Origin: GCA-2693325 sp964011675
Lineage (GTDB): Bacteria > Latescibacterota > UBA2968 > UBA8231
Assembly (NCBI GenBank): GCA_964011675.1
Contig: CAXGPR010000044.1
Location: 1 to 29,045, forward strand
Reading direction: 5' to 3'
DNA: 29,045 nt
Part shown: piece after piece, positions 1 to 7,481 of the stretch
Numbering within the stretch: the stretch's first letter is position 1
Layout: each line of letters begins with the position of its first letter
Translations under genes and position numbers: made by a program
The notes under the pieces: generated by a model
The model's database searches: none
Seen by the model: the letters and a program-made list of their open reading frames with translations, nothing else
Told to the model about the DNA's origin: nothing

Positions 1-1864
1 CACCGGCCTGAGCCTGGGCTGTAGCCGCATCTAAACCGGCCGCCTGTAGTTGTCCAGCAACCAAACCTGTAAACACTGGGGTAACTTGTGCTAAGGTAGC
101 GCCTCGCCCAATGCTCCACATCACATTGGTAAACAGCGGATCATTCAGTTCCCAATATTGATCAGACGATGCACCGGCAAGTGGAGCAAACGGCGAGCGA
201 AACTGTGGACGGCCATTTGCTGAACGCACAAAGCTGAATCCCCCGTCAAAACCCTTACGGTATGTACCCTGTGCTCGCACGTCGAAACTAGGCTTAAAGC
301 CAAACGACGGCTCAAAAAGAGCACCGGTACCGAAGGCATCAGGCGATGATACAAGGTCGAGATACAAATTGTTGCTGCTAGGTGTCGAAAACGCACTGTT
401 ATAAGTAAAACGTAACGTCTGCGTATCGGTCGGCTTAAATACGATGGCAGCACGCGGACTCAGTTCAGCATCTGGAATACGATTGTGGTCATCGTAGCGC
501 GCAGCTAAAACCAATTCGAGTTTATCTGCTATAGAGGTCTCACTCTGCAAATACAAACCGAACTCGTTTATATCATCGTCGTTTTCGTTCGCACCGTTGA
601 TCGTTCCTTCCGTATCCGGCCGCGTGAGCAGTACGTCAGCACCATAGGTGAAGCGCTGACGCACGCCCATATCATAGAAGTGCTGTAATTGCAGGACTGT
701 CAGTTTCGATTTATCACGGATTGGACCGCCACTACGGAGTAGAAAAGTGTCTCCAGCATCAGTCCAATTTTGAAAAGCCTGAAAAAACAAATCCTTATAC
801 ATGACCCGTGCTTGGTAGTAACCGCTAACCCAGCCATCAGCCAAACCGGCACCCAATCCTGTCAACTCAATATTATCAGCACTGTTGTATCCGGTTGATA
901 CAATAGCCGTCAAGTCATCATTGGGCCTGTAATCGACACGTAATTCAGTCGAATTGCGCGATAAATCATAATCGCGCAATTCAATCTCTTCTGGATCCAC
1001 ATACTCCCAATCCGTTCCTGAAAAAGACTGTAAAGAAAGTTTGTATCCCAGATTCTCACTTATTTTCCCTGCATGCCGCGCCGAGAAACGTCGTACACTA
1101 CGCTCACCCAAGCCCACATTGACATTTGTCCCCTGTCGATCCAAAGGCGAGCGCGTTATGATATGCATTACACCATTGGCACTGTTAGGTCCGTAGAGCG
1201 CCGAACCAGGACCCAAGACAAGCTCTATCCGCTCAATATCGTCATTGGTTACGGGAATAAAGTTGTAGGCATTTAAACGTAGCGACGGTACGCGTGCAAT
1301 TCGATTGTCCGTCAGCGTCAACATAGCCCCAGAAAAAATATTATTAAAACCACGGGCTACGACATTGGCCTGTGCTAAGCCAGTCTGCGCAAAATCAACA
1401 GCTGGTAGGTCGCGAATATGTTCGGCCACGGTAGACACAGGTTGGGTACGGATATCTTCAGCGTCTATAACCGAAACCGATGCAGGCGCATCGAGGATTT
1501 TTTCCTGCCGACGAGATGCCGACACAACGCTCTGGTCTATGAATATGACCTCATCACTCATTACGAGTTCGAGCTTGTTATCGCCGTCCACGGAGATGTC
1601 AATCAAAACGAGTTCGGAGAAACCGATGTGCGTTATGCGTAGCACATAGGTATCTGTTGGAATATCGGTAAGGGCAAAGCGACCATTTTCATCGCTGCTA
1701 ACGCCCGTTTTACCCTCAGTTAATGCGGCCCCTTCTAAAACGACGTTGGCTCCAACAATCGGATTGCCATCGCCGTCTGACACGGTGCCAGACAGTTCGC
1801 TAAAGCTCTGTCCGTAAGCGATAGCGGCCCATAACAGACCCCAAAAAAAGCACCATTTTGACAT
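1..1864 (-). CDS. TonB-dependent outer-membrane receptor (partial, 3' end outside window)
   Basis: Translating the minus strand from ATG 1864 gives about 621 codons without a stop, running off the left edge. Residues 1-19 look like a signal peptide (basic start, Trp/Phe/Leu-rich core, cleavage near AYGQS). Residues about 22-105 resemble the carboxypeptidase-regulatory-like beta-sandwich (GxVxDxxGxPIxGANVxL, then ENGRFxLxDIPTDTY). A plug domain follows, with ASRRQEKILDAPASVSVI, the arrest signature RIELVLGPGSALYGPNSANGVMHIIT, split here as RIELVLGPGSALYG then PNSANGVMHIIT, and then beta-barrel sequence. The protein should import a scarce nutrient such as a siderophore, cobalamin or glycan using TonB energy; the substrate cannot be read from the sequence. 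A GGGGAGGG ribosome binding site lies 7-8 bases before the ATG. It is divergent from a Gfo/Idh/MocA oxidoreductase, which hints at sugar-related uptake, but that is inference. Confidence 0.93.
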   Translation of the reverse strand, partial: MSKWCFFWGLLWAAIAYGQSFSELSGTVSDGDGNPIVGANVVLEGAALTEGKTGVSSDENGRFALTDIPTDTYVLRITHIGFSELVLIDISVDGDNKLELVMSDEVIFIDQSVVSASRRQEKILDAPASVSVIDAEDIRTQPVSTVAEHIRDLPAVDFAQTGLAQANVVARGFNNIFSGAMLTLTDNRIARVPSLRLNAYNFIPVTNDDIERIELVLGPGSALYGPNSANGVMHIITRSPLDRQGTNVNVGLGERSVRRFSARHAGKISENLGYKLSLQSFSGTDWEYVDPEEIELRDYDLSRNSTELRVDYRPNDDLTAIVSTGYNSADNIELTGLGAGLADGWVSGYYQARVMYKDLFFQAFQNWTDAGDTFLLRSGGPIRDKSKLTVLQLQHFYDMGVRQRFTYGADVLLTRPDTEGTINGANENDDDINEFGLYLQSETSIADKLELVLAARYDDHNRIPDAELSPRAAIVFKPTDTQTLRFTYNSAFSTPSSNNLYLDLVSSPDAFGTGALFEPSFGFKPSFDVRAQGTYRKGFDGGFSFVRSANGRPQFRSPFAPLAGASSDQYWELNDPLFTNVMWSIGRGATLAQVTPVFTGLVAGQLQAAGLDAATAQAQAG

Positions 1865-1882
1865 GCATACCCTCCCCTTTTA

Positions 1883-1910
1883 GCGCTTTAGATATACCAG
1901 TGCTAAGCGC
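1883..1910 (-). promoter_or_regulatory. Leader hairpin upstream of the receptor start
   Basis: GCGCTT (1883-1888) pairs with AAGCGC (1905-1910). After one bulged base, two more pairs extend the stem around an 11-base loop. In the receptor mRNA this hairpin sits just upstream of the GGGGAGGG ribosome binding site without covering it. It could influence mRNA stability or translation. No known riboswitch class is recognised, and a short stem like this can arise by chance. Confidence 0.25.
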
Positions 1911-1911
1911 A

Positions 1912-1923
1912 AAGTTTAAACTT
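1912..1923. promoter_or_regulatory. 12-bp palindrome at the receptor transcription start
   Basis: AAGTTTAAACTT is a perfect palindrome lying immediately downstream of the proposed -10 box of the receptor gene, where transcription should begin. The position suits an operator for a dimeric repressor. Its AT-rich make-up raises the chance that it is coincidental. Confidence 0.35.
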
Positions 1924-1953
1924 CTTATACAAATACAGCACCCTATATAACAA
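1924..1953 (-). promoter_or_regulatory. Sigma-70-like promoter of the TonB-dependent receptor
   Basis: On the minus strand a -35-like TTGTTA (1953-1948) and a -10-like TATAAG (1929-1924) are separated by 18 bases. Four and five of six bases match the consensus. Transcription would start near 1917, giving a leader of about 50 bases. Confidence 0.4.
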
Positions 1954-1958
1954 TCCAT

Positions 1959-1987
1959 TTGCAACTCGGCAATGCCGTTTTTATGTT
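1959..1987 (+). promoter_or_regulatory. Weak promoter candidate for the Gfo/Idh/MocA gene
   Basis: TTGCAA (1959-1964) and TATGTT (1982-1987) are 17 bases apart, each matching four of six consensus bases. The spacer contains a small CGGC-AAT-GCCG hairpin followed by five T (1967-1982), which could instead be a weak terminator or attenuator. Either reading is tentative. Confidence 0.25.
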
Positions 1988-2025
1988 TGCACTTTCCTAC
2001 ACTTACCTCAATCCAGTGAGGATCT

Positions 2026-3045
2026 ATGACACAGACACTGAATATGGCCTTTGTAGGTTGTGGAGCGATTGCGCGCTACCATTTAGATGGCTTAGTAGAT
2101 AAAGCACCTAATGTCCGCATAACCGCTTGTATTGATCCCGACACAGAAAAAGCTCGGGCTTATGCTGCCGAGACTGGGGCGCAGGCATTTGCGTCGTTAG
2201 AAGAGGCACTCGACCATGGGGACTTCGATGCCGTTGACCTCATGCTGCCTCATGATTTACACGAAGAGTTAACCATACAGTGCTTGCAAGCAGGCAAACA
2301 TGTTTTGCTAGAAAAACCCATGGCGCCCACGCTCGATGCCTGCGATCGAATCCTGCGGGTTGCAAGCCAGACAGACACAGTATTTATGGTAGCCGAAAAC
2401 GCCCAGTACTGGCCCGAAATTGTCCAGGCAAAAAAGCTGATTGACGCAGGGGCGATTGGCGAAATTATCACCGCGCGCGCCGCTTTCGTGTATGAGTATG
2501 ACGACTATTGGTTTAAGGAAGAGCGTCCCTGGCGCTTTGAACGCAATCGAACGGGTGGAGGAATCACCATCGACGGCGGCTCACACTGGATTCGTCCACT
2601 CCGCATGTGGATGGGAGAAATTAAAGAAGTCGTAGGCGCAGTAGGTCATCCCCTACAACAAATGGAGGGAGAGTCTCTAACACGCGCACTTTTCCGCTTC
2701 CAATCCGGACAGTGCGCCCAGTTCGATGCCATGATGATCGATACCGTCTTCGCCCCAGAGCCGTGGTGGCGCATTACAGGAACCAAGGGTGAGATAACTA
2801 TCAGCGCGAGCCTATCCGGTGCCGAACTCTGGCTATGGGATGCAGAACACAGAGATGGGAAAAAGGTGTTTTCCAGTCCCGGATATACAGCCTCATTTGG
2901 ACCCGAAATCGCAGATTTTACGACTGCCATTCTCAATGGAAAAACGCTGGCTGCTGGACCTGAATACGCCTTGGGCGAACTCCGCACGGCCCTGGCCATT
3001 TACCGCTCAGCTAAAAGCGGTAAATGGGAGCCTGTTTGGGACTGA
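2026..3045 (+). CDS. Gfo/Idh/MocA-family NAD(P)-dependent oxidoreductase
   Basis: A 339-residue protein of usual family length. The N-terminal Rossmann fold shows the dinucleotide motif GCGAIA (residues 11-16) and an acidic residue after the second strand (ACIDPD). The family hallmark EKP is at residues 96-98, with its lysine positioned for hydride-transfer chemistry. The C-terminal alpha/beta domain carries GGGITIDGGSHW, in which Asp183 and His187 match the conserved catalytic pair. Such enzymes oxidise or reduce sugars, inositols, amino sugars or related substrates in the cytoplasm; the substrate is not readable here. The start is supported by GAGGA about six bases upstream. It faces a TonB-dependent receptor, suggesting shared use of an imported compound. 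A perfect 12-bp inverted repeat lies inside its last codons. Confidence 0.93.
   Translation: MTQTLNMAFVGCGAIARYHLDGLVDKAPNVRITACIDPDTEKARAYAAETGAQAFASLEEALDHGDFDAVDLMLPHDLHEELTIQCLQAGKHVLLEKPMAPTLDACDRILRVASQTDTVFMVAENAQYWPEIVQAKKLIDAGAIGEIITARAAFVYEYDDYWFKEERPWRFERNRTGGGITIDGGSHWIRPLRMWMGEIKEVVGAVGHPLQQMEGESLTRALFRFQSGQCAQFDAMMIDTVFAPEPWWRITGTKGEITISASLSGAELWLWDAEHRDGKKVFSSPGYTASFGPEIADFTTAILNGKTLAAGPEYALGELRTALAIYRSAKSGKWEPVWD
2996..3027 (+). repeat. Perfect 12-bp inverted repeat inside the 3' end of the Gfo/Idh/MocA gene
   Basis: CCATTTACCGCT (2996-3007) and AGCGGTAAATGG (3016-3027) are exact reverse complements around an 8-base loop. They end 15 bases before the stop codon. As RNA this is a stable hairpin. 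There is no T-run directly after it, so it is not a textbook intrinsic terminator; it may mark the transcript end or protect it from 3' decay. Confidence 0.7.
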
Positions 3046-3050
3046 TTCTC

Positions 3051-3082
3051 TTGCACACGTCATTACCTTAATATATATTAAG
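3051..3082 (+). promoter_or_regulatory. Candidate ppdK promoter overlapped by a 16-bp palindrome
   Basis: CTTAATATATATTAAG (3067-3082) is a perfect palindrome between the Gfo/Idh/MocA gene and ppdK. It contains a good -10 box, TATATT (3074-3079), with a poor -35, TTGCAC (3051-3056), 17 bases upstream. Transcription would start near 3086, giving a leader of about 100 bases. The palindrome may be an operator, or simply an AT-rich promoter core. Confidence 0.4.
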
Positions 3083-3188
3083 CAGTTGCTGAAACTCAGC
3101 CTCCGATCGCGATATAAATCCTGTCGCGCAAAGGCGCTCAACGCAGTTTTCCGACCAACTATAACCATTAGCGAAAGTGTATTGAGGA

Positions 3189-5828
3189 ATGGCGAAAAAA
3201 TACGTCTACCTGTTTGGTACCCGTAAATCCGAAGGCGATAGAAGCATGCGTAACTTGCTCGGTGGCAAAGGCGCGAACCTCGCCGAAATGTCTAGCCTTG
3301 GATTACCCGTTCCGGCAGGCTTTACCATCACTACGGAAGTCTGCACTTACTATTATGACAAAAAATTGTCGTATCCTCGCGAGTTGGCTAAGCAGGTCGA
3401 AAACGCCATCGTCGAAGTAGAGAAGAAGATGGGAGCAAAATTTGGCGACCCCAAAAACCCGCTCCTGCTATCCGTTCGATCTGGAGCCCGCGTGTCCATG
3501 CCCGGCATGATGGAAACCGTTCTCAACCTCGGCCTCAATGATGAAATTGTCGAAGGCCTCGTCGAAAAATCAGGCGATCCTCGCTTTTGTTACGATGTCT
3601 ATCGCCGCTTCGTTCAGATGTACGGAGACGTCGTCATGGGAGTTCGTCCAGAAGGCATTGAGATCGATCCCTTTGAGCAACTGATAGAGAAGAAGAAGCA
3701 CAAGCGCGGCGTCGAGCTAGACAATGAACTACTCGCTGAAGATCTTAAAGAGTTGGTTATCGAGTTTAAAGCTGAAATAAAGAAGCGCCTTAAACGCACC
3801 TTCCCCGAAGATCCCAAAGAGCAACTGTGGGGTTCCATCAGCGCAGTCTTCAACTCTTGGCAAGGTGAACGCGCAATACGTTACCGTGAAATTGAAGGCA
3901 TTCCTCACAACTGGGGTACGGCCGTCAACGTCCAGTCCATGGTTTACGGAAATATGGGCGAGGACTGCGCAACCGGCGTGGCTTTTACCCGCGATCCTTC
4001 TACAGGAAAAAACAAGCTGTATGGCGAGTTTCTTGTCAATGCCCAAGGCGAAGATGTCGTTGCCGGTATTCGCACACCGGAGGACGTATCACTACTCAAG
4101 CGTAAACAGACCAAGGCATACAGAGAGTTCGAGAAAGTCTGTAATCTTCTTGAGAAACACTACAAGGACATGCAGGACATGGAGTTCACCATCCAAAAAG
4201 GACGCCTATGGATGCTGCAAACCCGCAGCGGCAAGCGCACAGCTGCCGCGGCGGTTAAGATTGCTGTCGACATGGTAAAAGAACGCTTGATCACCAAGAA
4301 GGAAGCCCTCCTTCGAGTCAATCCAGCGGATTTGGATCAGTTGCTGCATCCGACGTTTGCCGCAGGTAAGAAGAGCGAGGTAATCGGCAAGGGATTACCC
4401 GCGTCGCCAGGCGCTTCAAGTGGCACTGTAGTTTTCCATGCGGAACAGGCTGAAGACCTAGCCGCCCAGGGTAAAAAAGTTATTCTCGTACGCCTTGAGA
4501 CTTCTCCCGAAGATATAGGTGGCATGCATGCAGCGCAGGGTATTTTAACGGCACGAGGCGGCATGACAAGCCACGCGGCTGTAGTAGCTCGCGGCATGGG
4601 CAAATGCTGTGTGGCCGGCTGCGACGACATCTCCATTGACTACAAGAAAGACCAATTTACGGCCAGTGGTAAAACAATTAAAAAAGGGGATTGGGTCTCA
4701 CTGGACGGATCATCTGGCGAGGTGATGCTCGGCGAGGTGCCGACGCAGGAAGCCAAATTCTCCAGAGAATTTGGCCAACTGATGAAGTGGGCTGACGAAG
4801 CCCGCAAACTGAAAGTACGAACCAATGCCGATACGCCGCACGATTCAAACGTCGCCCGTCGCTTCGGCGCCGAAGGTATAGGTTTATGCCGTACTGAGCA
4901 CATGTTTTTTGAAGGGGACCGCATCTTGGCCGTGCGCGAGATGATCTTAGCTGAAGACGAGCAGGGTCGACGCAAAGCCCTACGTAAGCTCAAACCGATA
5001 CAGCGCCGCGACTTTGAAGGTATTTTCAAAGCGATGAACGGCCTGCCGGTGACCGTTCGCCTGCTAGATCCACCCCTGCATGAGTTCCTTCCACACGAAG
5101 CAGCTCAGCAAAAAGAAATGGCGGCCCAGATGAACGTGCCCCTCAGTCAGATCAAGAAGAAGATCGACTCGCTGCACGAATTCAATCCGATGCTAGGGCA
5201 TCGCGGCTGCCGTCTGGGAATTACCTATCCAGAAATATACGAGATGCAGGTCGAAGCCATTTTCGAAGCCTCCATCAATGCCAAGAAAAAGCGCATCAAA
5301 GCGCTGCCGGAGATCATGATTCCCCTTGTCGGTACGGTTCGCGAACTGAACGATCTGAAAGCAATGGTAGATCGCGTAGCGAACGAAGTCAGCAAGAAGA
5401 GCAAGGTCAAGCTCAGCTACAGCGTTGGCACAATGATAGAGATCCCGCGCGCGGCCTTAGTCGCCGATCAAATCGCCGAACAGGCTGAGTTCTTCAGCTT
5501 TGGAACAAATGACCTGACTCAACTCACTTATGGCTACAGCCGTGACGACGCGGGTAAGTTTCTACCCGAATACGTCGAACAGGGAATCTTACCCACCGAT
5601 CCATTCCAAAGCCTGGATCAGGAAGGAGTTGGACAGTTGGTGAGCTTGGGCACAGAGCGTGGACGCAAGGCCCGAAAAAATCTTAAAGTTGGTATCTGCG
5701 GCGAACACGGCGGAGATCCCGAGTCCGTTGCTTTTTGTCACTCCGTGGGGCTGAACTACGTATCGTGTTCGCCTTACCGCGTTCCTATTGCGCGCCTAGC
5801 AGCAGCTCAGGCCGCCGTTAGCATTTAA
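3189..5828 (+). CDS. ppdK: Pyruvate, phosphate dikinase
   Basis: An 879-residue protein, the usual length for this enzyme, which reversibly converts pyruvate, ATP and phosphate to phosphoenolpyruvate, AMP and pyrophosphate. The N-terminal ATP-grasp domain begins with KKYVYLFG and GGKGANLAEM. The central swivelling domain carries the phosphorylated histidine in GGMTSHAAVVARG (His462). The C-terminal TIM-barrel holds GICGEHGGDP with catalytic Cys837. The start matches the conserved family N-terminus, although the only ribosome-binding-like sequence (GAGG) is just one or two bases from the ATG, unusually close. It lies 11 bases before parA and may be cotranscribed with it. It serves gluconeogenic or pyrophosphate-saving glycolytic flux in the cytoplasm. 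Confidence 0.98.
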   Translation: MAKKYVYLFGTRKSEGDRSMRNLLGGKGANLAEMSSLGLPVPAGFTITTEVCTYYYDKKLSYPRELAKQVENAIVEVEKKMGAKFGDPKNPLLLSVRSGARVSMPGMMETVLNLGLNDEIVEGLVEKSGDPRFCYDVYRRFVQMYGDVVMGVRPEGIEIDPFEQLIEKKKHKRGVELDNELLAEDLKELVIEFKAEIKKRLKRTFPEDPKEQLWGSISAVFNSWQGERAIRYREIEGIPHNWGTAVNVQSMVYGNMGEDCATGVAFTRDPSTGKNKLYGEFLVNAQGEDVVAGIRTPEDVSLLKRKQTKAYREFEKVCNLLEKHYKDMQDMEFTIQKGRLWMLQTRSGKRTAAAAVKIAVDMVKERLITKKEALLRVNPADLDQLLHPTFAAGKKSEVIGKGLPASPGASSGTVVFHAEQAEDLAAQGKKVILVRLETSPEDIGGMHAAQGILTARGGMTSHAAVVARGMGKCCVAGCDDISIDYKKDQFTASGKTIKKGDWVSLDGSSGEVMLGEVPTQEAKFSREFGQLMKWADEARKLKVRTNADTPHDSNVARRFGAEGIGLCRTEHMFFEGDRILAVREMILAEDEQGRRKALRKLKPIQRRDFEGIFKAMNGLPVTVRLLDPPLHEFLPHEAAQQKEMAAQMNVPLSQIKKKIDSLHEFNPMLGHRGCRLGITYPEIYEMQVEAIFEASINAKKKRIKALPEIMIPLVGTVRELNDLKAMVDRVANEVSKKSKVKLSYSVGTMIEIPRAALVADQIAEQAEFFSFGTNDLTQLTYGYSRDDAGKFLPEYVEQGILPTDPFQSLDQEGVGQLVSLGTERGRKARKNLKVGICGEHGGDPESVAFCHSVGLNYVSCSPYRVPIARLAAAQAAVSI

Positions 5829-5839
5829 ATAAAAACTCC

Positions 5840-6607
5840 ATGAGCAAGATCATTGCCATAGCAAACCAGAAAGGCGGCGTAGGCAAGACCACTACCGCCG
5901 TAAATCTGGCCGCTTCGCTAGCAGTGGCAGAACAAAAGACCTTGCTCATTGATATGGACCCGCAGGCCAACGCTACGTCGGGTTGCGGTTTTCAGGATTC
6001 CGAAGAAGTCGAGCCGGGCAATATTTACCATGCCCTGCTCGGCCACAAGGAACCCGAAGAGGTTACGCTACAAACACATATTTCTTATCTCTCTCTAATG
6101 CCTTCTCACGTCAATTTAGCGGGGGCAGAAGTCGAGATGGTCAACCTGATTGCACGCGAACAAAAATTAGAAACGCTGCTCTCTAAGGTTAAAGACCAAT
6201 ATGCATACGTAGTTATCGACTGCCCGCCTTCCTTGGGCCTGCTAACAATCAACGCACTCACGGCTTCTACCTCAGTTTTGATTCCCATTCAGTGCGAGTA
6301 CTATGCACTGGAAGGGCTAGGCAAATTACTCAATACAGTTCGCCTCATTCAACGCCATCTCAACCCGCGACTACAGATCGCTGGCGTATTACTCACGATG
6401 TACGACGGTCGCCTAAACTTATCGCGTCAGGTTGCATCCGAAGTAAAATCTTATTTTGGAAACAAGGTGTACAAAACCGCCATCAGTCGGAACGTTCGAC
6501 TGGCAGAAGCCCCTAGCCACGGCCAGCCAATTGTCCTCTACGACATCCTCTCTCCCGGTGCACAAAACTATATGAGCTTAGCAGGAGAAGTAATTAACCA
6601 TGGGTAA
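5840..6607 (+). CDS. parA: ParA/Soj-type chromosome-partitioning ATPase
   Basis: A 255-residue protein beginning with the deviant Walker A motif KGGVGKTT (residues 11-18, with signature Lys11) and followed by LLIDMDPQANAT and the Walker B region VVIDCPPSLGLLTINAL. The length and the lack of an N-terminal DNA-binding extension fit the chromosomal Soj/type Ib form. ParA binds DNA non-specifically as an ATP dimer and is stimulated by ParB to segregate origins. No Shine-Dalgarno sequence is visible before the ATG, which lies 11 bases after the ppdK stop, so translation probably depends on coupling. It overlaps parB by eight bases. Confidence 0.96.
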   Translation: MSKIIAIANQKGGVGKTTTAVNLAASLAVAEQKTLLIDMDPQANATSGCGFQDSEEVEPGNIYHALLGHKEPEEVTLQTHISYLSLMPSHVNLAGAEVEMVNLIAREQKLETLLSKVKDQYAYVVIDCPPSLGLLTINALTASTSVLIPIQCEYYALEGLGKLLNTVRLIQRHLNPRLQIAGVLLTMYDGRLNLSRQVASEVKSYFGNKVYKTAISRNVRLAEAPSHGQPIVLYDILSPGAQNYMSLAGEVINHG

Positions 6608-7481
6608 AAAGCCGGTACTGGGTAAGGGTATAAATGCTCTTATTCCCGAACACCCCGACAGCGGCGGGCCGGACGACAATACGCGGCAAATCGTTTATGT
6701 AAACGTAGACGAAATAGAGCCCAACCCATTTCAAGCGCGCACGGAATTTGATTCCGAACACATAGACGAATTAATGCGCTCAATTCAGGAAAAGGGCGTT
6801 ATACAACCGATCACGGTTAACCGCGTGGGCCAGAGCTATCACCTTATTGCAGGTGAACGACGGTGGCGAGCGACACGTCAGGCCGGATTTGAAACAATCC
6901 CGGCCATTGTGCACGAGATCGAATCACAGCAAGACTTAATGGAACTCTCACTCATTGAGAATATTCAACGTGAAAACCTGACGCCGATCGAAGAAGCTGA
7001 AGGCTACCGAGCGTTGATGGACCGCTGTTTTCTCACCCAAGAACAGGTCGCTCAGAAAGTAGGTAAAAACCGTTCGACCGTAGCCAACTTGCTTCGATTA
7101 CTCAACCTACCACTTGAGATCCAAGACTTTCTGAGACAGGGCCGTTTACAAATGGGCCATGCCCGTGCTCTATTAGGACTCGACGACGATGATGATCGTC
7201 TCGAACTAGCGCGGCGAGCCGCAGAAGAGAAGCTCACCGCCCGCGAAGTTGAGCGGGCGGTTAACGCTCGGCGCAGCGGCCGCGATAAGAAGAAAAAACA
7301 AAAATCAGGACAACGCGATGATGATCCGCTCGTGCAGGAACAAGAGGAACGTCTGCAGCATCGCTTTGGCACAGCCATCCATATTCGCCGCAGTGGACAT
7401 AGGGGTCGTATAGAAATAGAATTTTACGACGATGGCGACTTAGACCGCATTCTCGAGTTATTACACGACGATGGCGAATGA
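6600..7481 (+). CDS. parB: ParB/Spo0J chromosome-partitioning protein
   Basis: A 293-residue protein with classic ParB order: an N-terminal KKPVLGKGINALIP ParA-contacting tail, the CTPase/nuclease-like domain with GERRWR (residues 85-90) and ENIQRENL (120-127), then a helix-turn-helix (TQEQVAQKVGKNRSTVANLL, about 146-165). A charged Lys/Asp-rich linker and a C-terminal dimerisation segment follow. ParB loads on parS sites and slides as a CTP clamp. I saw no copy of the common parS palindrome (TGTTTCACGTGAAACA) in this window. The gene overlaps parA by eight bases and the next gene by four (ATGA), so the three are translationally coupled. Confidence 0.96.
   Translation: MGKKPVLGKGINALIPEHPDSGGPDDNTRQIVYVNVDEIEPNPFQARTEFDSEHIDELMRSIQEKGVIQPITVNRVGQSYHLIAGERRWRATRQAGFETIPAIVHEIESQQDLMELSLIENIQRENLTPIEEAEGYRALMDRCFLTQEQVAQKVGKNRSTVANLLRLLNLPLEIQDFLRQGRLQMGHARALLGLDDDDDRLELARRAAEEKLTAREVERAVNARRSGRDKKKKQKSGQRDDDPLVQEQEERLQHRFGTAIHIRRSGHRGRIEIEFYDDGDLDRILELLHDDGE

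Noticed and set aside
1073..1649. Plus-strand frames inside the receptor gene
   Set aside because: They are out-of-frame shadows; the minus-strand translation gives a continuous TonB-dependent receptor with all expected motifs.
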